NCBI GenBank assembly: GCA_950097015.1
Contig: CATNEN010000032.1
Location: 2,456,501 to 2,520,500, forward strand
DNA from: Macrostomum hystrix
Taxonomy: Eukaryota > Platyhelminthes > Macrostomidae
Length of the DNA: 64,000 bases
Direction of reading: 5' to 3'
The position numbers and the translations under genes were made by a program. Under the pieces are notes generated by a model. That model was not told the origin of the DNA. It worked only from the letters and a program-made list of their open reading frames with translations, and did no database searches. How positions within the stretch are numbered: the stretch's first letter is position 1; every line of letters starts with the position of its first letter. Shown in pieces: positions 44,830-55,064 of this stretch.

Positions 44830-45300
44830 CGCTGACAAATTTAATAACAGTTTCTGAACTTTAACTGAAGACAATATGCTTGACCTTGACAAATATTTCC
44901 TTTGCTCTCAAAACATATATCGATTCATATCTTAGTTGATAATTGTTTAATCTACCATTTCAGCATACATATTGTTCCTCAAAATGCTAGGCTGCCCTAA
45001 AACTATATACTCTATAATAATAAATAAAGATTTAATAAAAAAGCTTATATTAATTCCTAAATATGTTTACACCATAAAAATTGATTCATTAGACTTGTAT
45101 TTTCTGAAGTCCATAAAAATGCTACCAAGGCAAATAGCCATGCTTTTATTTGTTTGTTATATGTTGTCAAATTAGTCAAATTCTATTTAAATCCTTATAA
45201 TATTGGTAGAGCACCTTACTTAAAAATAAAACGAAAGTAGGATCTGGAACAAAAATAATGAATGAATGAGTCAGTGGACAGAAAGCAGCCTGCCCCTAGA
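44830..45300. other. AT-rich region 5' of the gene cluster
   Basis: No coding signal. As the minus-strand genes run away from here, this segment is the most likely place for a cluster promoter, but no motif can be called with confidence. Confidence 0.35.
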
Positions 45301-45310
45301 GGAGCTTAAG

Positions 45311-45540
45311 TCATACATGCGCAACCTCCCAAATCTTAGCCGGCCATGCGACTTAGTTTGCTCTCATTTGCTCTCTTTTTCTCTCCCCTTTTTCCTTTTC
45401 TTCACGCCTTCCTTTTTTGTCCCTTGGTCCCCCCTTTGATTTTTTTGCACTTAGTTGATTGGTTTTTGTGACTTACTTTGCTTGGCCCTCATTTCACCCT
45501 GCCAGTTTGGCCAGGTCGGCCAGGTGTTGCGCATGTATGA
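45311..45540. mobile_element. Candidate MITE with 15-bp terminal inverted repeats
   Basis: tcatacatgcgcaac at 45311-45325 is exactly reverse-complemented at 45526-45540 (gttgcgcatgtatga), enclosing 230 bp with a long pyrimidine-rich core. No open reading frame. No convincing target-site duplication was found at these borders, so the true ends may be slightly different. Confidence 0.6.
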
Positions 45541-46173
45541 TTCAATTGATATTCAAGTTAGGGTACTTCTCACACAACCAAAATGACCAAATAAACCAAA
45601 TTACATTTCTTTAATGGGTAAAAACTATAGACATTTGTGGTGATTTGATAACAAGAAAGTATTTACTATAGCTCAGGAAATACTTTCATCTCAGCAATAG
45701 GAATCAGTGGAATGTGCATAATTGTCTACTTGTTAGAGGTCTATTGTCACAAAATTATGTTCCAATCAATGTCCAGATCTAGCCTATAAAAAGATTAATA
45801 TTAACAATTGTCTCTTTAGCATAAAAAAGTAATAATATTCTTCATGCTGATATTTTGATATAAGGACAATTTGGTAACATACATTTTGGTAAAATTTTGA
45901 TAATGTTCATTTTATATAACTTTATAAAAGTTATTTCATGAAAGACAGTTGCTATTATTCTTCTTTTGTTCTCTTCTAGCCTTTCTATGCATATATCACT
46001 AAATAAAACTGGTACTCAAGTTTAAGACAACAATGTTCCAAGAATGAAGCATTGGACAAGTGCTAAAGACTTTCTGCTATTGTACAAATGGAAAAAGAAG
46101 GTTTGCTACAGCTACCAAAGCTTGAACTGCTTGTAGGCTAAAACTTGCCGACCAAGCACAATTAGCAATGTAT

Positions 46174-46486
46174 GGTCCCAGGTCATTTCGGTGACAACTC
46201 AAGTCGTTTCGGTGACAGAATTGGTCAGTTCGGTGACAACTATTCTTGCACCTGAATATTCTTAGAAAACAGCCTTCCATATGAACTAATTATTATTATT
46301 CATCATTATTTAATAATACTTATTAGGTGTGCATAGTTCACATGGAAGGCTGTTTTCTAAGCACATGGAACTGGAAGGCTGTTTCCTAAGCATATTCAGG
46401 TGCAAGAATAGTTGTCACCGAACTGACCCATTTTGTCACCGAAACGATGTCACCAAAATGTCTTGTCACCGAAATGACCTGGGACC
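46174..46486. mobile_element. hAT-like foldback MITE with perfect 8-bp target duplication
   Basis: 313 bp bounded by inverted repeats of at least 24 bp (ggtcccaggtcatttcggtg acaa inward from each end), with further pairing inside (gtgacaactattcttgcacctgaat; aaaacagccttccat). The flanks 46166-46173 and 46487-46494 are both caatgtat, an exact 8-bp duplication typical of hAT elements (P elements also make 8 bp). The motif tttcggtgac recurs several times in each arm as subterminal repeats. It is non-coding, so non-autonomous. Confidence 0.85.
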
Positions 46487-46499
46487 CAATGTATCCATA

Positions 46500-48600
46500 A
46501 TAAACTTTGGACTTCAACTTTGTTGTTCAGAAGTACTACCCAACAACTTCCTCAAACAAAAAGTTTGTGTCTATGAATATTGTTACTTTATTTTTGCCAG
46601 AGACCCAAATATGTGTCTACAAGTATAGCCACAACAAATTCTTGTAATGACATTTCTCTTGTGTTTGTAGTCACATTTAGAAAGAGCAGAAAACACTACT
46701 AGCACATCCTCTAGGCTATCAAGGACATACCTGAGTGTCAGGTAAACTGTATTATGCTTGACTTTGAGGTGGCAATGTGACTACAGAATAGGCTGTTTTC
46801 CCAAATTTAAAGCTACATAAATACAGCAAGCCATTTTGTTACATATTCAATATATTGGTCATCAGATTGCTAATGCTAAATCTCAGAACAAAACTGCCAC
46901 CAACTCATGTTAGTTTCATTTCTGCCAGACCAACATATTAACCAGCAGTTTATGAAGCTGAACCAGGCCATGTAAATTAGCAGCTGCTGCAGCTGTACAT
47001 TGCTGACACTGACACATGGCTTACTAGCAGCATCAAATTGTCAACTAGGCCTAGCAGGACAATAACCAATAGGCTAGGCTAGCAAATAGGCCTGATTAAT
47101 AAAGTGTTGAAAATAAAGTGTCCAGGACCAGAATTTTTAATCATATTTATTGGCTGAGTAGACCAAGCTCAATAGGGCCTATCTTATTTATGATATGTAA
47201 TTGTTAATCACTACTTACTTAGTTTCTACCATTTAAATATTAAAGCTGGGCATTATTAGTGCTTTATCAGGGGACAGGTGGGTTGTTTATAAAATATAAA
47301 AACTTCTAGAATAGTTTTTCATAGTTTGACATTGATAAGCCCTTAAATTCCAAAACAACTAGTTACCTGTATTGTAAACACAAAATAACAAGTTTTTTGT
47401 GAAAACCTTTTAATATAAAACGTAGACGACGACAAAAAGAGAACAAACTAGACACATTAAATAACTATTACAGATCATTTCGCTGCACCCCAATGTCATC
47501 TTAATAATGGCTTAGATCGCTTAGATTACAACTTCCAACATCTTCCAACTTTTTCATCTTCCAACAACCGCTGGTCTTCAGAAAATTTTCATAGAACCAT
47601 CGTGTTTAAACTAAGAAATTAATTAAAACAATCGTCATGTATCATTTGCGCCTTTCGACCCCTTTACAATATAAAATGTATCCAAGGAAACAAACATTTT
47701 GCGTTTAATTTCTTTATAATATAAAAAGGCTAAATATTTGTTATGAATGTGACACCAAAGTTTTTAGTGACACGCAAGTTCGATCAACCATTAATTTTGT
47801 ATTTTTACAATACTGAAGGCCCTGTGCAAGGGTGAAGAAGGAGCAGAAAATCGTGCTATAAATACGTGCACTCCACAGAAAAGAAGGAAATTCTTGAAGT
47901 TTAATTTTTTAATGATTCCTTGTTGGAAGAAGCACTTCGTTTTGCATTATTACCCGCACTAGCCTACTGTAGAGTTGAGCAGTAAGATAATGAAAATATT
48001 CCATATTTGTCAATAAAATTTTCGTAAGCTGCGTGAAAAAGTGCAACCGATGATGAATTCAATTTATATTTTCTTTTAGAAAGCCCTCTATATTTATATT
48101 TATTTCTCGTGGCAAAATTCAAGAAGTCCATATGAACAGAATTGATACTATACGAGCGTATAGTAGTTTGTGATTTGCAGTAAGCATTCATTTTGCACCG
48201 GTCTTTATGCAACCATCTTTTTTACTGCAGATACCTATACCCTCCTAATTACTTCCTTGCAAAAGTAACTTTTGTATCACTGCTCAAGGCACGGTTCGAT
48301 GATCAATTAAGAAAGTAAAGAACGCACTGCATAGTAATTTTCCTACGGTGCATCCTCTAATTCCTACGGTGATTCCCTGGCTATTAAATTGCAACTATAT
48401 ACAAACCCGCGGTGTCATGTTGCCAACATAGTAAGTGAAATTGCGAAACCTAATAGCCAGTAGTCATCTAGGCTAAGGCTACAGGTAAGTAGAATTAAGT
48501 TCGATGAGCAATTAGAGGCTGGTATTTGAGTAGACTCAGATTTTTTACTTCAAAATCAATTAAAACCAGATGGTTTATCTTCATCAGACCGGATAAGTTT
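46500..48600. other. AT-rich intergenic sequence, no gene seen
   Basis: No conserved protein-coding, RNA or array signal on either strand. The scattered short frames are not supported by splice sites or recognisable motifs. Confidence 0.45.
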
Positions 48601-48689
48601 ATAGCGAGGGGAGGGCAAAGTACAGTTTTTCCAACGATCTATGAAAAAAACGCATAGAGAACGCACAGGCGCAGAGAACGCGCGCAGAA

Positions 48690-49430
48690 GTCAAGAACGA
48701 ATTTAAAGTGCAGCCGCCGCTTGCGCTCGAGGCACAGCACACTTTTTATATAATTCCTTTAACACTAAAATGACCGACTTTGTCTGGCTTTCGCTGCCGT
48801 CATCAAGGTTCCATTGGCTTCATTGCACACGTGAACTAGTTTTTTTAATGAGGAGGTGACGACGGCGGCAAGTGCGCAAATGAATTGGTGGAGAGTCGGG
48901 CAGCTACATCTCGCAGCTTCATCTCGGCCTATAGTGTGCTATATGGCATGCCGCGTGCATTAAAGGCGGCACATAAGTGTACCAAAAAGCTTGAGGGCAT
49001 GGTCGTTGGGGAGGGCAGAACGGGAAGCAACTGTTGCGATTTCAGTCTGTGGTGTTCGTTTTGCGACAGTGCCGTGGGAGCCAAGCACTACGGTCGATCT
49101 CTTTCTGTCTGGCCGCATGTCTGTGTGCCGTGTGGTGCACTGCAGTTTGCCAGACAGAAACTAACGGCCCGCTTCTCTGAGGTCAAGTCGGCTGGGCGGT
49201 CTGCGTGTCCTTTTAGCCGTCTCTTTATTCCCTGTTCTACATCTGAGACTCCAAGCAATAGTTCGGCTCTCCTAATCCTAAATCCCACCGTTCGACTTAG
49301 CTCCCGTCAGAGTACTCTTCTTCCTTTCTTTTTCGTTTCCATCCCCTTTCTGCCAATGCCCGCTCTTCTCCTCAGTGCAAAGGCCAGACTAGAGCCACTC
49401 GATTTCCCAAACGAATAGCTGAACTCTTAC
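48690..49430 (+). other. GC-richer block with an unrecognised 177-codon frame
   Basis: GC content rises clearly compared with both flanks, as around exons in this window. A TATA-like tttttatataat lies at about 48742-48755. A plus-strand frame (48885-49418) starts MVESRAATSRSF and contains CSFCDSAVG and CVPCGALQF, but its Ser/Phe/Pro-rich second half looks like translated pyrimidine-rich DNA. It shows no family motif. It could be an upstream exon/5' UTR or nothing. Confidence 0.25.
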
Positions 49431-49634
49431 CCAATATACGTATATATGGCATACATATTCTCTAGAGCATAGCAATGAGCACTTGTGAGTCTAGTCTACT
49501 GGTGTCGTAGCTCCTTCTCAGATCAAATATATAGTTCTGGCTGTACTTCATTCTTTTAAGTGCATTTTGTGCTAAAATAAATATAAACTCATTTTTCAGA
49601 CGATCGGATCAAACGATTCTTACAGCGGTTAGGC

Positions 49635-49812
49635 ATCGTGTCACAGTTGTTAGACAAGAATGTCACAGTTGTTAGACAAGAATGTCACAGTTGTTAGACA
49701 AGAATGTCACAGTTGTTAGACAAGAATGTCACAGTTGTTAGACAAGAATGTCACAGTTGTTAGACAAGAATGTCACAGTTGTTAGACAAGAATGTCACAG
49801 TTGTTAGACGCA
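49635..49812. repeat. 22-bp minisatellite, about 8 copies (GTTAGACA core)
   Basis: Identical copies of gtcacagttgttagacaagaat. This is the first of several neighbouring arrays built on a shared gttagac core. Confidence 0.93.
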
Positions 49813-49854
49813 GCTGCTTATCTGTTAGAGATCAATTTAGCCTTTCACGAGCGT

Positions 49855-51182
49855 GAACTTAAGCACAAACTTGTTAGACACAAGCTCTACATTTTGAACA
49901 CTAGAATTACCTGTTAGAGACTAGAGGCATCTGTTAGACACAAGCGTTACCTGTTAGAGACTAGAGGCATCTGTTAGACACAAGAGTTACCTGTTAGACA
50001 CTAGAGTTACCTGTTAGACAATAGAGTTATCTGTTAGACAATAGAGTCGTCTGTTAGACACTAGAGTTACCTGTTAGACAATAGAGTCGTCTGTTAGACA
50101 CGAGAGTTACCTGTTAGACAATAGAGTCGTCTGTTAGACACGAGAGTTATCTGTTAGACAATAGAGTCGTCTGTTAGACACTCGAGTTATCTGTTAGACA
50201 ATAGAGTTACCTGTTAGACACTAGAGTCGTCTGTTAGACACTAGAGTCGTCTGTTAGACACTAGAGTTACCTGTTAGAGACTAGAGGCATCTGTTAGACA
50301 CAAGAGTTACCTGTTAGACACTAGAGTTACCTGTTAGACAATAGAGTTATCTGTTAGACAATAGAGTCGTCTGTTAGACACTAGAGTTACCTGTTAGACA
50401 ATAGAGTCGTCTGTTAGACACTAGAGTTACCTGTTAGACAATAGAGTCGTCTGTTAGACACGAGAGTTACCTGTTAGACAATAGAGTCGTCTGTTAGACA
50501 CGAGAGTTACCTGTTAGACAATAGAGTCGTCTGTTAGACACTCGAGTTATCTGTTAGGCAATAGAGTTACCTGTTAGACACTAGAGTCGTCTGTTAGACA
50601 CTAGAGTCGTCTGTTAGACACTAGAGTTACCTGTTAGAGACTAGAGGCATCTGTTAGACACAAGAGTTACCTGTTAGACACTAGAGTTATCTGTTAGACA
50701 ATAGAGTCGTCTGTTAGACACTAGAGTTACCTGTTAGACAATAGAGTCGTCTGTTAGACACTAGAGTTACCTGTTAGACAATAGAGTCGTCTGTTAGACA
50801 CGAGAGTTACCTGTTAGACAATAGAGTCGTCTGTTAGACACTCGAGTTATCTGTTAGACAATAGAGTCGTCTGTTAGACACTCGAGTTATCTGTTAGACA
50901 ATAGAGTTACCTGTTAGACACTAGAGTCGTCTGTTAGACACTAGAGTCGTCTGTTAGACACTAGAGTTACCTGTTAGAGACTAGAGGCATCTGTTAGACA
51001 CAAGAGTTACCTGTTAGACAATAGAGTTACCTGTTAGACACTAGAGTCGTCTGTTAGACACTAGAGTTAACTGTTAGACAATAGAGTCGTCTGTTAGACA
51101 CTCGAGTTACCTGTTAGACAATAGAGTCGTCTGTTAGACACGAGAGTTATCTGTTAGACAATAGCGTTACCTGTTAGACAAA
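49855..51182. repeat. 20-bp satellite, about 65 copies (CTGTTAGACA core)
   Basis: Unit ctgttagaca(c/a)(t/g)agagt(cgt/tac). Alternation of cgt and tac endings and rarer gcat units produces a higher-order period of about 360-370 bp. The order of variants at 49910-50270, 50270-50640 and 50630-50990 is closely similar. Confidence 0.95.
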
Positions 51183-51509
51183 AAACGAAATAACAAGAAT
51201 ATTTCGCTTTATTATGAATCGCTCCGAACCTGATGGGTCTTAAAGTACATCCCAGCTGGAGAGGGGTGGGTACTATTGTACTAAACACGCGCACACTGGG
51301 ATTCTGCAACTTTTATTTACATGCAAAAATCACAAAAAACTACTTGATCTGCTGATCTTCTAGTCAGCAAATATTCAGGCAATTAGATATTGTAAAAATG
51401 TATGTTATAGGCACAAAGTTCACTTGCACTAGAAGCAGTTAGACTTGCCATGTAAGCATTCAGTTCAGATTGTGTAACTTTATCTGGCGTTTGGTTATTT
51501 TTTGCTTAC

Positions 51510-51651
51510 CATACAGAAAGGTGAAAGGTGTGCTTTGCCTTAGAGTGCTATTGCACCGACTATAATTACTCATTAGTGAGTAGGACTCACAGTTAGCTGA
51601 GACCGAAGCCTTGGAGGTGCTGAACGGAGTTTCGTCAACCTCAAAACTGTG
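51510..51651 (-). CDS. Possible internal coding exon, unrecognised
   Basis: A 142-nt open stretch on the minus strand framed by a good acceptor (tttgtctttgaattcacag) and donor (gtaagc). It encodes about 47 residues (HSFEVDETPFSTSKAS…) rich in Ser/Thr. No partner exon was identified in the window. The phase is 0 at the start and 1 at the end. It could be an exon of a gene extending elsewhere, or chance. Confidence 0.3.
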
Positions 51652-52089
51652 CTGTGAATTCAAAGACAAAAAAATAACAAATAACTAATTGCGAGTGACG
51701 AATAATCAATTTAGATAATGCTACTACTGTTGACCTGAACACGTCAAATAAGGAAGGTTAGGCATGCGACCTTAGAAAGTTTAGACGAAGGTTGCTCAAC
51801 AAATTATTTTACGCTTGTTTGTTAGACAAACGTGGTTAGACAAGATATTTAGTTTTTTAGATACGGCTCTAGCCAGTTAGACACGATCCACCTGTACTCG
51901 TAAGTCACGATTTTGATATGTTCGACGTGTTAATAATATTGATAAGAATAATTGATAACATGTGCCCCTGGGGGCGACACACCAACACTCAATTGCCGCA
52001 GCTAGTTACCCATTTAACAACCATTGGTAATCTGAAGCTATACTAAGTTACTGAGTTAAGCGTGTTGCTAAATGATACAAATTGTTGCA

Positions 52090-52165
52090 ATGAAGTCAGG
52101 AATCGAACCCCCGACCTTTAAGTCGTAAGTTCGGCACTCTAACCACTAAGCTGCAACCCCCTTGC
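52090..52165 (-). tRNA. tRNA-derived sequence / degenerate tRNA-like copy
   Basis: On the minus strand the order resembles a tRNA: an A-box-like D-arm (GCTTAGTGGTTAGAG, pairing acceptable), an anticodon-region loop containing TAC (a Val-type anticodon if real), and the B box GGTTCGATTCC. The anticodon stem pairs poorly, the T-stem needs a two-base bulge and no acceptor stem forms. It shares 23 bp exactly with the intronic copy at 14727-14750. I judge it a SINE head or tRNA pseudogene, not a working tRNA. Confidence 0.4.
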
Positions 52166-52199
52166 GTTGATTTGCATTGAACTTCAATATTATAGACAT

Positions 52200-52682
52200 G
52201 AAAATTATCTGTTAGACACGCTTGTAACCTGTTAGACGTGATTGTAACCTGTTAGACACGATTCTAACCTGTTAGACACGATTGTAACCTGTTAGAAACG
52301 ATTGTAAGCTGTTAGACACGACAGTAACCTGTTAGACACGATTGTAACCTGTTAGACGTGATTGTAACCTGTTAGACACTATTGTAGCCTGTTAGACACG
52401 ATTCTAACCTGTTAGGCACGATTGTAACCTGTTAGACACGATTGTAACCTGTTGGACACGATTGTAACCTGTTAGACACGATTCTAACCTGTTAGGCACG
52501 ATTGTAACCTGTTAGACACGATTTTAACCTGTTGGACACGATTGTAACCTGTTAGACACGATTGTAACCTGTTAGACACTATTGTAGCCTGTTAGACACG
52601 ATTCTAACCTGTTAGGCACGATTGTAACCTGTTAGACACGATTGTAACCTGTTGGACACGATTGTAACCTGTTAGACACGAA
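52200..52682. repeat. 20-bp satellite, about 24 copies (CTGTTAGACAC core)
   Basis: Unit ctgttagacacgattgtaac with attcta and gttgga/gttagg variants. It shares CTGTTAGACA with the array at 49855-51182 but the other half of the unit is different. Confidence 0.95.
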
Positions 52683-53099
52683 CACAAGAAAACATTATAA
52701 TGAAAGCCAGAACACGTTTAACAAAATCCTACTTCGGGGAAACCTACTTTATGCACTCATTTATTTGAGTGCAAAATTCTCAAGCTTCCATGTCCAGGCC
52801 CCAAAATGATTGCTCTGATCATCTATAGTCTCAAAAAGAGGCCTGGGAAATGACTCGCGGCATTAGATGAGGGGACAAGAGAGGGATAAAGTAATCCTGC
52901 TGCATCACGAGGTCTTCCCGGTCTCGAGGCCCCTGGATTCTGGGAAATAATGGGCCGGCCTTTTCAGCCTCGCTTTCACTTCTCCTTTGGCTTCTGGGAA
53001 AAGAGAAGATTATATTACTTGGCTTGGCCTCACAATGACCGCATTACAGAATACAGAAAACAGCGAGATGTCGCCAAAGTACTAGGCTGCGCGGAAACC

Positions 53100-53100
<1 letters not shown>

Positions 53101-53150
<50 letters not shown>
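53101..53150. repeat. (GATA)n microsatellite
   Basis: Twelve perfect agat units. Confidence 0.97.
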
Positions 53151-53394
53151 CTCAAAAAGAATTATCCGCGATCACTGTCGTTCTATTTTGAGCAGCGAAG
53201 CCCGCTTTCCCATTACAGAATTGGCATGCACCTGTTCCGATTCACAATTGTCCATTTTTCTAAAGAAAAAAAATTTCTTAGAAACCCTTTTCACCCGAAA
53301 TAAACATGGATACATACTTCTTATTTAAATTACTGCTGTCCTGCTTGTTTTTCAGAAAAAGAAAATGTTACCTTCATCAGACACTGATCCTTCG

Positions 53395-54682
53395 TCAGAC
53401 GCTTAACCTTTATCAAACTCTTAATCTTTATCACACCCTAACCTTCATCACACTTTTAATCTTCATCACACTCTTAACATTCGTCACAACCTTTATCTTA
53501 ATCACACTCTTAACCTTCATCACACCCTAACCTTCATCACACCCTTAACCTTCATCACACCCTTAACCTTCATCACACCCCTAACCTTCATCACACCCTT
53601 AACCTTCATCACACCCTTAACCTTCATCACACCCCTAACATTCACCACACCCTTAACCTTCATCACACCCTTAACCTTCATCACACCCCTAACATTCATC
53701 ACACCCTTAACCTTCATCACACCCTTAACATTCATCACACCCTTAACCTTCATCACACCCTTAACCTTCATCACACCCCTAACATTCATCACACCCCTAA
53801 CATTCATCACACCCTTAACCTTCATCACACCCCTAACATTCATCACACCCTTAACATTCATCACACCCCTAACATTCATCACACCCTTAACCTTCATCAC
53901 ACCCTTAACCTTCATCACACCCCTAACATTCATCACACCCCTAACATTCATCACACCCTTAACATTCATCACACCCTTAACCTTCATCACACCCTTAACC
54001 TTCATCACACCCTTAACCTTCATCACACCCTTAACCTTCATCACACCCTTAACCTTCATCACACCCTTAACCTTCATCACACCCTTAACCTTCATCACAC
54101 CCTTAACCTTCATCACACCCTTAACCTTCATCACACCCCTAACATTCACCACACCCTTAACCTTCATCACACCCCTAACATTCATCACACCCTTAACCTT
54201 CATCACACCCATAACCTTCATCACACCCTTAACCTTCATCACACCCTTAACCTTCATCACACCCCTAACATTCACCACGCCCTTAACCTTCATCACACCC
54301 CTAACATTCATCACACCCCTAACATTCATCACACCCCTAACATTCATCACACCCCTAACATTCATCACACCCTTAACATTCATCACACCCTTAACCTTCA
54401 TCACACCCTTAACCTTCATCACACCCCTAACATTCATCACACCCTTAACATTCATCACACCCCTAACATTCATCACACCCTTAACCTTCATCACACCCTT
54501 AACCTTCATCACACCCTTAACCTTCATCACACTCTTAACCTTCGTCACAACCTTTATCTTAATCACACCCTTAACCTTCATCACACCCTTAACCTTCATC
54601 ACACCCTTAACATTCATCACACCCCTAACATTCATCACACCCCTAACATTCATCACACCCTTAACCTTCATCACACACAAAC
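53395..54682. repeat. 18-bp satellite, about 70 copies (acccttaaccttcatcac)
   Basis: Unit acccttaaccttcatcac with acccctaacattcatcac as the main variant; both contain telomere-like ccctaa/ttaacc hexamers. The 18-bp period leaves the minus strand open for 390 codons (MKVKGV/MNVRGV). There is no unique coding sequence in frame at either end, so I treat it as non-coding. Confidence 0.95.
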
Positions 54683-54689
54683 TGAATCT

Positions 54690-54985
54690 CAATCTAGGAC
54701 ATCTTGCTATTTTTTGCTAGATCGTATAGTGACAAATGCATTTTCTTGAATGGTACATTTAAGATTGTAACACAAGCCCCGTGATCAGTTGGTGTCATGT
54801 ATGGTCGGGTAAATGACCGAAAAGATAAGTCTGATTCCCCGTTTTCATAAACCCAAAAATCAAAGAAAACATTAATTGTCCCCCACCCAATGCTGGACCT
54901 CATTTTCCCAGTCAAACCGTTCAGTGTCTGCTTCCAACTGGAAGCAGCAAAGCTTATATTTCCTGGACGAAAAGTGCAATCCGAT
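54690..54985 (-). CDS. Unrecognised exon-like frame next to the 18-bp array
   Basis: An open frame of about 97 codons without biased composition, ending in a stop at 54694. It reads SDCTFRPGNISFAASSW … MRSSIGWGTINVFFDFWVYE … CVTILNVPFKK. The balanced amino-acid use looks like real protein, and could be the 3' exon or relic of a gene or transposon. I do not recognise the family. No clear acceptor was placed; a stop lies upstream at about 54986. Confidence 0.3.
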
Positions 54986-55064
54986 CATGATTAACCACTG
55001 GTGGGGCTAATGAAACGCGAATTTGAGTGTGAGAAATACCCACCTACTTTTTGGTTGCAATTAA

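Noticed and set aside
48885..49418. 177-codon plus frame as a firm gene
   Set aside because: No domain, biased second half and no supporting splice sites; reported only as an uncertain region.
52090..52165. Functional tRNA-Val gene
   Set aside because: A and B boxes are recognisable but acceptor and anticodon stems do not pair.
53520..54692. 390-codon minus frame of MKVKGV/MNVRGV repeats
   Set aside because: The 18-bp unit happens to be stop-free in this frame; no in-frame unique flanks beyond a few codons and no family.
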